A stretch of 64,000 nt of DNA, from contig SMDE01000012.1 in NCBI GenBank assembly GCA_004346725.1, positions 1 through 64,000 on the forward strand. Direction: 5' to 3'. Under the pieces are notes generated by a model that saw only the letters and a list, made by a program, of their open reading frames with translations, had not been told where the DNA came from and searched no databases. The stretch comes from Phytobacter diazotrophicus. Lineage in GTDB: Bacteria > Pseudomonadota > Gammaproteobacteria > Enterobacterales > Enterobacteriaceae. Made by a program: the position numbers and the translations under genes. Position 1 is the first letter of the stretch. The number at the start of each line of letters is the position of its first letter. Below are positions 53,090-60,840 of this stretch, one piece after another.

Positions 53090-54646
53090 TTAATGTTCGA
53101 CGACCAGAGACGTCGCACGATGCAATTTTTCCGTAATAACCGTTTCCGTCACACGCTTAATATCGGCATCATTAAAAAAGGCGGTGACGTATACCACCGG
53201 CAGAGCAATGGCCGGCAGATTGATCGTCGAGACAACCAGTTCAATATCGTCCGTCAGTACGGACGACAGGCTCCCCGCAGAGACCACGCCAACGATGATC
53301 CAGTCCGGGAAGGCGCGCAGAATGCGGCTTTTCAACAGATGTGAGGTTCCGATACCCGTCGAGCAGACCAGCAATACGCGCTTGCGGGCGATCTGTCGCT
53401 CCATCGCAGCCTGAAAATGGACGGTCAGATAACCGATTTCATCCTCCGACACCGCCTGTTCCCCCCAGCCGCTGAATACCCGATTCACCGCGCACTGGGT
53501 CAAGCGCCAGACGTCCTGCAATTCGCCTTTGATATCATCAAGCAGCGGGTTACGAATGCGAATCTGGTAATTCAGGCGGTTAATCAATGGTTTAATATGA
53601 ATCAACAGCCCGTCATAGAGCGCGACATCCTGGCTAAAGTCGCTATCGACCATATCGGCGAAGGTCGCGATAAGTCGGTGAGTAATCAGCCGGGCTTCGT
53701 CGCTGGAGTGCATATGGCCAATCACGCTGACGTCGTTATGCTCTTCAATCACCACACCGGACGAGATAATGTACTGATAAATAAACCAGACTTCGTCTTC
53801 CGGCAACGGGTGGGCGATGCGCTGTTCAATCCGCTGGATCATACGACTGGCAACGGCAAAGATGTTTTCATCAAAGGTACTGGCGTTGTCGTCTTTTCTT
53901 GGCAGCGCATTGCCACGGGTAATGCGGTACATCATGATCAAAATATGGGTGAAAATATTGACGTAATAGGGTTCACCCAATGACCAGCAAAGATCGTTTT
54001 CCATCTCCTGCAATAATGACTGAACGAATAAAACATCTTCTTCACCAAAGTAATGGACCAGTGCGTTATAACTGCCCGGATCGAGGCGGGAATAAATTAC
54101 GCTTCCCGGTTCGTTATGGTTAATAACACCATTGATCAGCGAAGCCATTGCCTGACGCACGCTACTTTCGCTGCCTTCGATATGCGTTCCGCTCTGGCTG
54201 CGAATTAACGTCAATCCCAGCGGAGCAATCCAGGACTCAATCACTTTCAGATCATTCACAATTGAGGCGCTACTGATAAAATAGCGCTCCGATAATTTGC
54301 TGATGGACGTTTCATGTGGCGTTTCGCTTAATAATTGCGACGCTATTTTCACGCGCCGGGAATTGTTCATCATGCCGTCTGCGTCATCACCTTCAGTGCC
54401 AAGCAACTGGTCGAGGTGCAACAGGTCAGTGACATTGTCTGCGCTGAGCATGACCCCGGCACCGGCACGCTTATTAATGCCGATATTCCATTCTGCCAGC
54501 CACGGTTCAAGGATGCGTAAATCCCGCTGAATAGTTTTTTCCGATACATTTAAGTATTCAGCGATTTTTAACAATGTAATAAATTCCCTTCGCGGAAGAA
54601 GGAATTTCAATAATCTGTTTTGTCGCGAGGTAATCATTTGCATCAT
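53090..54646 (-). CDS. PRD-domain transcriptional regulator (BglG/MtlR type)
   Basis: First gene of the sugar operon, 518 residues. The N-terminal helix-turn-helix (about 10-60; LLKIAEYLNVSEKTIQRDLRIL) binds DNA, two PTS-regulation domains follow (about 190-400, with conserved His residues in ITHRLIATF and IHIKPLINRL), then an EIIB-like domain with LLVCSTGIGTSHLLKSRI (Cys about 406). The HTH rather than an RNA-binding CAT domain makes it an MtlR/LicR-type activator. Phosphorylation by the operon's own PTS and HPr would report substrate supply. Confidence 0.88.
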   Translation of the reverse strand: MMQMITSRQNRLLKFLLPRREFITLLKIAEYLNVSEKTIQRDLRILEPWLAEWNIGINKRAGAGVMLSADNVTDLLHLDQLLGTEGDDADGMMNNSRRVKIASQLLSETPHETSISKLSERYFISSASIVNDLKVIESWIAPLGLTLIRSQSGTHIEGSESSVRQAMASLINGVINHNEPGSVIYSRLDPGSYNALVHYFGEEDVLFVQSLLQEMENDLCWSLGEPYYVNIFTHILIMMYRITRGNALPRKDDNASTFDENIFAVASRMIQRIEQRIAHPLPEDEVWFIYQYIISSGVVIEEHNDVSVIGHMHSSDEARLITHRLIATFADMVDSDFSQDVALYDGLLIHIKPLINRLNYQIRIRNPLLDDIKGELQDVWRLTQCAVNRVFSGWGEQAVSEDEIGYLTVHFQAAMERQIARKRVLLVCSTGIGTSHLLKSRILRAFPDWIIVGVVSAGSLSSVLTDDIELVVSTINLPAIALPVVYVTAFFNDADIKRVTETVITEKLHRATSLVVEH

Positions 54647-54842
54647 TTACCCTTACACAGATTAAAAATAATGATGAAGCTCTAAAACAGATAAGCTCCG
54701 CTTGCAATCCGTGATGATAAATATAAAAGGGCATTGAAATAACGACAATACTAAATCGTGTCCTGCCTTCCGGACAAAAAATAAGACAACAAGCGGGATC
54801 TCAGAGATATTTACAGCGCAGATCACACTTTTCACGCTAATT

Positions 54843-54862
54843 AACGTGATAGCGCTCGCAAA
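54843..54862. promoter_or_regulatory. CRP-like binding site
   Basis: CGTGA-tagcgc-TCGCA matches 8 of 10 core bases of TGTGA-N6-TCACA. It lies about 200 bp upstream of the PRD regulator, as expected if this sugar operon is under catabolite control. Not tested. Confidence 0.45.
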
Positions 54863-54961
54863 TATGGAGGAATAAAAATTTTAAATAAGGTGATTTTTTT
54901 CGGGATGTCTGGAAAGACGTGGCGGGGTACAAAGCATCGCGCACATCACGTCCGAACCATC

Positions 54962-54996
54962 GCCCGGATAAGACGCCTGTGCACCGCATCCAGGGC
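54962..54996. repeat. REP-like palindrome upstream of selC
   Basis: GCCCGGATAAGACGCC and the partner GCATCCAGGGC form the usual REP pattern in a non-coding stretch. Confidence 0.55.
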
Positions 54997-55298
54997 AGGC
55001 AGCAACACGGCAATCAGGCCAATACCGTCACTACTCTTTCGTCACAGAAGAGTTCCCCCTTTATACTCAAGGGTTCTTTGAGGCGACAACCGCTATCGCC
55101 AACCATCAACATTTGCAGCGGAATAGCGTATTTAGCTACCGAATTGGGCTTGTTGTTTACTATGACGGCGATTGTGCCGCAAGAAGAAAATTTAGTAACC
55201 ACATGAATAAGTTAGCATTTAACTTAAACGTATGGAAAAGCGGACAGCAGACCGAGAAAAAAGTGTGATGGGGGATGTGGTAAATGGTTGAAAGTGGC

Positions 55299-55304
55299 TA
55301 TAAT
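55299..55304 (+). promoter_or_regulatory. selC -10 box
   Basis: A consensus TATAAT is followed by the GC-rich discriminator GCGCCCCGCC typical of stable-RNA promoters, 31 bp upstream of the tRNA. The -35 is not obvious. Confidence 0.6.
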
Positions 55305-55335
55305 GCGCCCCGCCTCCATGTAGCAATCGAGGCGC

Positions 55336-55430
55336 GGAAGATCGTCGTCTCCGGTGAGGCGGCTGGACTTCAAATCCAGATGGGGCCGCCAGCGGTCCCG
55401 GGCAGGTTCGACTCCTGTGATCTTCCGCCA
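55336..55430 (+). tRNA. selC: tRNA-Sec (selenocysteine), anticodon UCA
   Basis: The 95-nt sequence has the unusually long acceptor and variable arms of tRNA-Sec, begins GGAAGATCGTCG and ends GATCTTCCGCCA with encoded CCA. The anticodon UCA (55370-55372) reads UGA codons through SelB. It is nearly identical to E. coli selC. The 3' end is intact and serves as the integration site of the satellite that follows, a well-known hotspot. Confidence 0.97.
55410..55430 (+). other. Probable attL core (3' end of selC)
   Basis: P4-type integrases insert at tRNA 3' ends and regenerate them, so the last roughly 20 bases of selC should be repeated at the far end of the element. No second copy is found inside the window, which ends within the element. 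Confidence 0.6.
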
Positions 55431-55554
55431 AAGTTGCTCCGCCCCCATCCGTAAATGTCTATAAACTCCTTTATTTTCAATAGAAATATCAAATTACTCA
55501 TCCGTGACAGTCCGAGAGCGTCTCCCTGAATCCATGAAAAATATGTATAGTGAT

Positions 55555-55592
55555 GTGTATAGATTTTTTATACACATTTTTGACTTATACAC
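55555..55592. promoter_or_regulatory. TATACAC repeat cluster in front of int
   Basis: GTGTATA (55555-55561) and TATACAC (55569-55575) form an inverted repeat with a 7-bp centre, and another TATACAC (55586-55592) directly abuts the int ATG, 17 bp from the second. Likely binding sites for a regulator, integrase or excisionase controlling int. No Shine-Dalgarno is seen. Confidence 0.55.
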
Positions 55593-56774
55593 ATGGCACT
55601 GACAGACATACAAATCAAACGAGCAAAGCCCCAGGATAAGCCATACACATTGAACGACGGGCAAGGCCTGTCATTGCTTATCAATCCCGACGGCTCGAAG
55701 GGCTGGCGTTTCCGTTTTCGTTTTGCCGGTAAAGCGCGGCTAATGTCATTTGGCAGCTACGACTTGGTGAGCCTCGCAGAAGCACGTGAGAAGCGTGACA
55801 CCGCTCGTAAGCAAGTAGCTAATGGCATTGACCCGGTTGAGGAAAGGAAAGCCCAGAAATTGGCACAGCAGCTCTCCACTGAAAACTCATTTGAAGCCAT
55901 CTGTCGTGAGTGGCATGCAAACAAAGCCGATCGCTGGACAGTTGCATACCGTGAAGAAATTATTAAGACCTTTGAGCAAGATATTTTTCCTTTCATCGGC
56001 AAACGTCCTATCAGTGAAATCAAACCCTTAGAGTTGTTGGAGGTATTGCGGCGAATAGAGAAGCGCGGCGCGCTGGAGAAAACCAGAAAAGTGCGGCAAA
56101 GATGCGGAGAGGTGTATCGCTATGCGATCATAACTAGCCGTGCAGAATATAACCCAGCACCTGATTTATCTATTGCTCTCGCCGTCCCGAAGCAAAAGCA
56201 CCATCCATTTTTATCCGCCGAAGAAATGCCTCATTTCGTTAGAGATCTTGAAGCATATACCGGCAGCATCATCACTAAAAATGCGACGAAGATAGTTATG
56301 CTTACTGGTGTACGAACGCAAGAAATGCGCTTCGCCACATGGGAAGAAGTTGATCTCGAAAAAGGTATATGGGAAATCCCGGCAGAGCGGATGAAAATGC
56401 GTAGGCCTCATATTGTCCCTTTATCTACTCAAGTGATCGACCTCTTTAAGCAACTTAAGCCCATTACCGGCCATTACCCTTACATTTTCATTGGAAGGAA
56501 TAATCGTAGGAAACCAATCTCGAAAGAAAGTGTATCACAAGTGATTGAATTACTTGGTTACAAGGGGCGTGCTACAGGCCACGGTTTTAGGCATACAATG
56601 TCGACAATTCTACATGAACAAGGATTTGATAGTCGATGGATTGAAATACAATTGGCACATGTAGATAAGAATACTATTCGTGGAACATATAACCATGCTC
56701 AGTATTTAGAGAAAAGAAGCTCTATGATGCAATGGTATAGTGATAATCTTTATTTGAATAATGAGTTCACTTAG
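55593..56774 (+). CDS. int: P4-type tyrosine integrase
   Basis: A 393-residue tyrosine recombinase of the P4 family. An N-terminal DUF4102 arm-binding domain (about 1-90: QDKPYTLNDGQGLSLLINPDGSKGWRFRFR) is followed by a SAM-like core-binding domain (about 98-185) and a catalytic domain with Arg241, His330-x2-Arg333, His356 and the probable nucleophile Tyr366 (RGTYNHAQYL). It recombines attP with the 3' end of selC. The start at 55593 lacks a clear ribosome site and is covered by a repeat, so expression is likely tightly controlled. Confidence 0.94.
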   Translation: MALTDIQIKRAKPQDKPYTLNDGQGLSLLINPDGSKGWRFRFRFAGKARLMSFGSYDLVSLAEAREKRDTARKQVANGIDPVEERKAQKLAQQLSTENSFEAICREWHANKADRWTVAYREEIIKTFEQDIFPFIGKRPISEIKPLELLEVLRRIEKRGALEKTRKVRQRCGEVYRYAIITSRAEYNPAPDLSIALAVPKQKHHPFLSAEEMPHFVRDLEAYTGSIITKNATKIVMLTGVRTQEMRFATWEEVDLEKGIWEIPAERMKMRRPHIVPLSTQVIDLFKQLKPITGHYPYIFIGRNNRRKPISKESVSQVIELLGYKGRATGHGFRHTMSTILHEQGFDSRWIEIQLAHVDKNTIRGTYNHAQYLEKRSSMMQWYSDNLYLNNEFT

Positions 56775-56826
56775 AAAAACTGATAAGTATGATTGACTAG
56801 ATAGTCGTGTTTATATTAATAACAGC

Positions 56827-56851
56827 AAAATGCCGCATAAGCGGCATTTTT
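56827..56851. terminator. Bidirectional terminator between int and the AIPR gene
   Basis: AAAATGCCGC-ataa-GCGGCATTTT is a perfect 10-bp stem with an A-run on one side and a T-run on the other, serving both convergent genes. Confidence 0.88.
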
Positions 56852-56873
56852 AAATAACAGAGTATAGAATTGA

Positions 56874-58559
56874 TTAAATTTTCTCAGATATAGCCTTACA
56901 GATGCTTGCGTTTTTAAATAAAGTAGCAAGAAATTTATCTTTGTAGTTCTCTTCAATTTCTAACATTAACTTCTCAAGCATATATGCTGTACTTTTCTGC
57001 CAATCAATTGTGTTGATATCAAAATCAAAATTATTTGCAATTTTATGCATTGTGAGTGTTCTAAAAACTAGAAATGCTAACATTCTATTGCCATGAACAA
57101 GAACACCATATTCCTTACCAGATCTCTTAGGTAAACTTGCAATCATTGAACTAATGATTTCATCAATTTTCCGTAAGGCGAATACAGCATTCCGTAAATA
57201 AATGCCATTAGTTTGCGGATTGAAAATTGTTTTATATGGCGCTTTCTTAAGATTGTCGTAAAAACGACCAATTTCTCTTTTCGCCTGAACTGCCAATGCA
57301 ACTTGTGTAGATGCACAAGCCAATGCAATGGTCGCCTCAGATAAATCAATTATGGCGGAAGAAGTTTTAATGTTTTCACTTCTGACTATATTATACTCAA
57401 TACCTTCCAGTGACAGTTCTTTTTTTAACCTTATTTGTTCGTCATCTAAAGAGACAAAATCTCTACTCTCTATTCTGTTTTGACGATTATTAGTTTTTGT
57501 CACACTTGAACCAAAGTCCTCAGGTGCTCCTTCTAGTGAAATTAATCTGATAGGTAAACGCAACTTAGCAAGGTTCGCCCCTCCTTCCTGCGCATATTTA
57601 CCAATTACGCTTACAGTCTGTGCACCATTGACAATGCTAATATTATTTGCTTTAAACGAACCAATATCTCTACTATTACCACCAACCATTGATTTCTTTA
57701 TGGATTCGGCAACAATTGTTACACCATTATTGTAATACCAGAAATTCTCAGGTTGGTCTTCAATTGTTCTCTTAACTTCATCATTTACTTCTGTAGCCCC
57801 TAACATTTGTCTAATATTTTTGGCGAATAGTCTTTTCCCTTTTTTCACCCACCAATTTGCAACTTCTTCGCCAGCTACAATCCCGAAAAAACCTTGATGT
57901 GGTTCTTCAATTTTTCCCCATTGTGAGAGACCTATCTCAAGATCGATAGGTTCTCCATCCATACCAGATGCAAGCCCACTATGAATTATCGCCTGATTTA
58001 GATGGTGGAAACTAACAACATCCTCACTAGTACCATCACCAGCATCGTTTAATTCGTTAAGTATTGAATCCATTACTTGCTGGTTATGTTTACTTAGAGT
58101 ATTTGAACCAGTATGAATCAAAACAAGATCGAATTTCGTATCAAATTCACCTAAAGCAGTTTCAATCATCTGCTTTTTTAGCTTAACTTTATCGTTAAAC
58201 TTATCAAGTTCAAGATTAATGAGATCCAATACACCATCTTTAAATTTTCTTAAATCACCGTTATCAGGCTCTCCAGTTCCATCTTTTTTCCATTTAGATT
58301 GAACAATAATCATTCTCTTACTTGAAGGAGAATAATGAATTGCATCGATACCATTATCATCAGCACCATCAACAACTGCTGATGCAGCTTCATCTATCGA
58401 TGTGTCTCCAATACAATAAACAGCGTAGGCAGAAAGACAGCGGGTTAATATTTTAGTTTGTATCTCTTTATCTTTAGCGTTGAGATCACTGTTATCAATT
58501 TTATCAGCGAATAACGTATTAATTTTGCTTCCAATTTGATTTACGTGAATAATGCTCAT
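56874..58559 (-). CDS. AIPR-family abortive phage infection protein
   Basis: A 561-residue protein of the AIPR family (PF10592). The AIPR core has RLFAKNIRQMLG (243-254), FWYYNNGVTIVAE (273-285), ISIVNGAQTVSVIG (307-320) and VTKTNNRQNRIESRDF (353-368). N-terminally, GADDNGIDAIHY (65-76) plus IIVQSKW (84-90) looks like a PD-(D/E)XK nuclease core (Asp72, Gln87-x-Lys89), so it may cut nucleic acid; this is inference. It is strongly AT-rich against its surroundings and sits alone between int and the cos site, the position where P4 satellites carry exchangeable anti-phage genes. Probable single-gene phage defence cargo. Confidence 0.85.
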   Translation of the reverse strand: MSIIHVNQIGSKINTLFADKIDNSDLNAKDKEIQTKILTRCLSAYAVYCIGDTSIDEAASAVVDGADDNGIDAIHYSPSSKRMIIVQSKWKKDGTGEPDNGDLRKFKDGVLDLINLELDKFNDKVKLKKQMIETALGEFDTKFDLVLIHTGSNTLSKHNQQVMDSILNELNDAGDGTSEDVVSFHHLNQAIIHSGLASGMDGEPIDLEIGLSQWGKIEEPHQGFFGIVAGEEVANWWVKKGKRLFAKNIRQMLGATEVNDEVKRTIEDQPENFWYYNNGVTIVAESIKKSMVGGNSRDIGSFKANNISIVNGAQTVSVIGKYAQEGGANLAKLRLPIRLISLEGAPEDFGSSVTKTNNRQNRIESRDFVSLDDEQIRLKKELSLEGIEYNIVRSENIKTSSAIIDLSEATIALACASTQVALAVQAKREIGRFYDNLKKAPYKTIFNPQTNGIYLRNAVFALRKIDEIISSMIASLPKRSGKEYGVLVHGNRMLAFLVFRTLTMHKIANNFDFDINTIDWQKSTAYMLEKLMLEIEENYKDKFLATLFKNASICKAISEKI

Positions 58560-58660
58560 TTTTTATTTATCCTGTAAGAGGAGCACTGAGAGAGGTTAAA
58601 ATTTTCATAGCTTTTTCTACGCTTTTTTTCCCATTGAATCAATTACTTTAGTCAGTGCTG

Positions 58661-58686
58661 GCGCGCAGTGCTTTCCCCGCCTCGCC
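58661..58686 (-). other. P2/P4-type cos packaging site
   Basis: Read on the minus strand, GGCGAGGCGGGGAAAGCAC (58686-58668) is the 19-nt cohesive end of phages P2 and P4 as I remember it, followed by TGCGCGC. It marks where P2-type terminase would cut satellite DNA, and means the element can be packaged by a P2-like helper. Confidence 0.85.
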
Positions 58687-58789
58687 TGCCCGCTTAACAG
58701 GGCGGTTTTAATGCAGGTGCATGAACCGGCTCAGACCGCGCCGGGACTGGTGCGGGAAGGGGCAAAAAAGGTGCGTAAACACATGCAAA

Positions 58790-58814
58790 ACCATGCACCC
58801 TGTGGATGCATGGT
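58790..58814. terminator. Inverted repeat downstream of psu
   Basis: ACCATGCA (58790-58797) and TGCATGGT (58807-58814) form a perfect 8-bp stem 37 bp beyond the psu stop. On the minus strand a TTTTGCATG tail follows. May end the sid-delta-psu transcript. Confidence 0.5.
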
Positions 58815-58850
58815 GTAATTCAGGAAAAATAGCGGGATTTACGGGGATTT

Positions 58851-59426
58851 TCAGGCGGGCTGCTGCGCGGCCATGTCTGCACACCGGTGCGCATAAATCT
58901 GGTTCTGTGCAGGCGTATATTTTTCCTGATTATCTGCCCGCGAAGCCGCATCAGGCCTGTGTCCGGCGGCAATTAAAATGTCATTATCCTGCGCACAATA
59001 ATTTATTTCCTGACCGGTATTCAGCCACGCGGCCAGCGCATCACGCAGATACGTGGCTGCGCGGTCGAGGGCGCGACGTTTAATAAATTCCGGCTGGCCG
59101 TTCAGCGCTTTTAATTCCGGGGCCAGTACGGCGGCCAGTGTTGCGCCGTGCTGCTGCATAAATCCCTTAAGACCGTTTTGTATGCTGACGTGCTGTAAGG
59201 TTTCATGCGAGCGGATATAGCGACCGGCCGCCCGGTTAATCTGCCATTTATTCACCTCAATGCGCCCGCGCAGTGCCGCCACCCTGACCGGGCAGTTTTC
59301 ACTGTCCCCGGAAAGGTGGTCGTTCAGTGCCTGCTCTGCCTTTTCCCGTTCCGTTTTCAGGTTAATCCAGGCGGTTTTATCGGCCTGACAGATGTCAAAG
59401 GCCTGCTGTGGTGTGAGTGTGGTCAA
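58851..59426 (-). CDS. psu: Polarity suppression / capsid decoration protein Psu
   Basis: The 191 residues align with P4 Psu (190) throughout: QQAFDICQ near the start, EVNKWQINRAAGRYIRSHETLQHVSIQNGLKGFMQQHGATLAA (about 58-100) and INYCAQDNDIL (about 140-150). P4 Psu inhibits Rho termination and decorates the small capsid. The start is TTG at 59426 with GGGAGAG upstream; no in-frame ATG suits. Third gene of the late operon. Confidence 0.9.
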   Translation of the reverse strand: MTTLTPQQAFDICQADKTAWINLKTEREKAEQALNDHLSGDSENCPVRVAALRGRIEVNKWQINRAAGRYIRSHETLQHVSIQNGLKGFMQQHGATLAAVLAPELKALNGQPEFIKRRALDRAATYLRDALAAWLNTGQEINYCAQDNDILIAAGHRPDAASRADNQEKYTPAQNQIYAHRCADMAAQQPA

Positions 59427-59471
59427 CGGTGTTCTCTCCCGTGGTCTTTAACAGTGTATGAGAGGGTGTAT

Positions 59472-59672
59472 TTACGGTGCCGGTGGACTGTCCGGCTCCG
59501 GGGACGGCACAAGCACCCCGGCACGTATCACCCCGTCAACCGACTCGGTGGTACGGAACGTGGCCGAGCATTCAATATTCCGGCACTGGTGATAGCGGCG
59601 CTTGACGTTTTCCGACAGATAGCTGCTTGTGCGCGAATGGGCGGCGTGTTTGCAGAACGGGCAGTGAAACAT
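59472..59672 (-). CDS. Ogr/Delta-family late transcription activator
   Basis: A 66-residue zinc-finger protein with C-x2-C (CPFC, 4-7) and C-x4-C (CRNIEC, about 30-35), the Ogr/Delta type that binds TGT-N12-ACA upstream of P2/P4 late promoters and contacts RNA polymerase alpha. P4 Delta is two such domains fused (about 166 residues, from memory); this copy is a single unit like P2 Ogr. The start at 59672 lies 3 bp beyond the sid stop, so translation is coupled. Confidence 0.9.
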   Translation of the reverse strand: MFHCPFCKHAAHSRTSSYLSENVKRRYHQCRNIECSATFRTTESVDGVIRAGVLVPSPEPDSPPAP

Positions 59673-59675
59673 GAT

Positions 59676-60428
59676 TTATACCCCCGTCCCGTTAGCGGCT
59701 TTTTTTGCGGCCAGTGCCTGAGCGAGTTGCGTACGTCTGGCCGGGCTGTTATAGAGCTTCATATCCAACCCCGTCAGTGCCGGGCGGTACAGACCGGTGA
59801 CGGACAATACCGGCTCCTGTGCCATATCAAACTCGTGAACAGCCTTCATTGTCCCCAGGCTGTTCGCAAGCTCACGGGCCGCAGTGGCATATGCTGATTC
59901 GCTGCCGCTTAACTCCAGCGAACGGATACGCAGCACAAAAGCGCGTATCAGTGCCGGGTCAATGGCGGTCAGGGCACAGGCCCATTCACCGTCGGCATAC
60001 GTGGTGAATGCGGTGTTGTGGGCGGTGGTGTACTGATGCGCTGAACCACATGCACTGAGCATTGCACGGTCTTTATCGTCCTCCAGTTCGGCAATCAGGG
60101 CGGTGAACTCTTCTGCAAGTTCGCGGTTCGCAACGCGCTGTGAGTGTTCGGCTTTCATTTCCGGGGTGATGTTACCGCGCAGGCTGCGAAACCGGCTGCG
60201 CCAGCTCTGTTCCGCTTCCGCGCTTTCATCCAGCGCGGCCTGCCGTTCCTGTTCACTGCGACGAATGGCCGCTTCGGTGTCATACAGTTTTTTCATGCTG
60301 GCCGTGTGGGCGTCACGGGCCTGCGTGAACGCCTCCAGTGCAACGGTCACGCGCTGTTCGTTCTCCTTCCTCTGCTTCTCTGTTGTCGCTTTCATGGCGG
60401 TGGCAATAATCTCTGCGGGCTTCATCAT
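59676..60428 (-). CDS. sid: Capsid size-determination scaffold Sid
   Basis: P4 Sid forms an external scaffold that forces the helper's capsid protein into small T=4 heads. This 250-residue protein resembles P4 Sid (244) in several blocks: a Glu/Ala-rich helical N-terminus, WRSRFRSLRGNITPEMKAEHSQRVANRELAEEF (about 76-108) and EPVLSVTGL near the C-terminus. The start at 60428 has GGAG 8 bp upstream; a longer frame to 60518 is rejected. First gene of the late operon with a Delta site upstream. Confidence 0.86.
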   Translation of the reverse strand: MMKPAEIIATAMKATTEKQRKENEQRVTVALEAFTQARDAHTASMKKLYDTEAAIRRSEQERQAALDESAEAEQSWRSRFRSLRGNITPEMKAEHSQRVANRELAEEFTALIAELEDDKDRAMLSACGSAHQYTTAHNTAFTTYADGEWACALTAIDPALIRAFVLRIRSLELSGSESAYATAARELANSLGTMKAVHEFDMAQEPVLSVTGLYRPALTGLDMKLYNSPARRTQLAQALAAKKAANGTGV

Positions 60429-60458
60429 TTCAGGCTCTCCGTGTGTATTGGCTGAGGT

Positions 60459-60517
60459 CATTCTGCCGTGCACCACACAACGGGGCGATTCATTACGGTT
60501 GTGGCAGGGATGGCACA
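60459..60517 (-). promoter_or_regulatory. sid late promoter with Delta/Ogr site
   Basis: TGT-N12-ACA (60500-60517) is a perfect Ogr/Delta recognition pattern. On the minus strand CAGAAT (60464-60459) can act as a -10, putting the start near 60452 and the centre of the site at about -56, where activators of this family bind. Confidence 0.78.
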
Positions 60518-60591
60518 AAAGGGATGTAACCCCGGCTCGCCAGAAAGAGGTCGCAGGAAAACCTTACTCACCGTTTATTTTTTTACTGATA

Positions 60592-60697
60592 ACTGTTCAC
60601 TACTGTTCACTGGAAATAAAAAGATAAGTAATACAGTAAGTTAATGGGTGAACAGTTGATGAGGTAACTGTTCACCGACTGTTCACCACTGTTCACC
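60592..60697. repeat. Six decamer iterons of the P4 alpha type
   Basis: Copies at 60592-60601 and 60602-60611 (ACTGTTCACT), 60647-60656 (GGTGAACAGT, opposite strand), and 60667-60676, 60678-60687 and 60688-60697 (ACTGTTCACC). The consensus GGTGAACAGT is the decamer bound by the P4 alpha protein at ori1 and crr as I recall it. An alpha gene is downstream at 62571. Confidence 0.85.
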
Positions 60698-60784
60698 GTC
60701 CGTTTAAAAGTGCTGCATCACCTCTTAGACCCTTTATTTATATATACCTCAATTATTAACAAGTATTTTGCATATATGAATGGG

Positions 60785-60840
60785 CCAGAATGTGCCAGAA
60801 AATGGCCACGATGTACCAGAACATTGCCAGTGTTTGCCAC
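60785..60840. repeat. Six CCA(GA) motifs at helical spacing
   Basis: CCA trinucleotides begin at 60785, 60795, 60806, 60816, 60827 and 60837 (intervals 10, 11, 10, 11, 10), most as NNGCCAGAA or GCCA. All therefore face the same side of the helix. Role unknown; candidates are binding of the adjacent AlpA-type protein, alpha, or a phage regulator. Confidence 0.7.

Larger units (their letters stand above)
54647..55335. other. Gene-free region between the sugar operon and selC
   Basis: About 690 bp without a convincing gene. It holds the AT-rich promoter region of the PRD regulator (54650-54900), a CRP-like site, a REP-like palindrome at 54962-54996 and the selC promoter. Short frames around 54890-55206 lack ribosome sites and family resemblance. 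Confidence 0.6.
58560..58850. other. Gene-free stretch with the packaging site
   Basis: It holds the likely promoter of the AIPR gene near 58560-58640, the cos site (58661-58686) and the hairpin beyond psu (58790-58814). No coding frame is convincing. Confidence 0.6.

Noticed and set aside
58723..58848. A short coding frame downstream of the cos site
   Set aside because: It overlaps a hairpin, has no ribosome site and no protein resemblance; the stretch reads as non-coding.
60592..60840. CRISPR array
   Set aside because: The repeats are 10-nt decamers or CCA units without 25-40 nt repeats and unique spacers; they fit iterons and a phased binding array.
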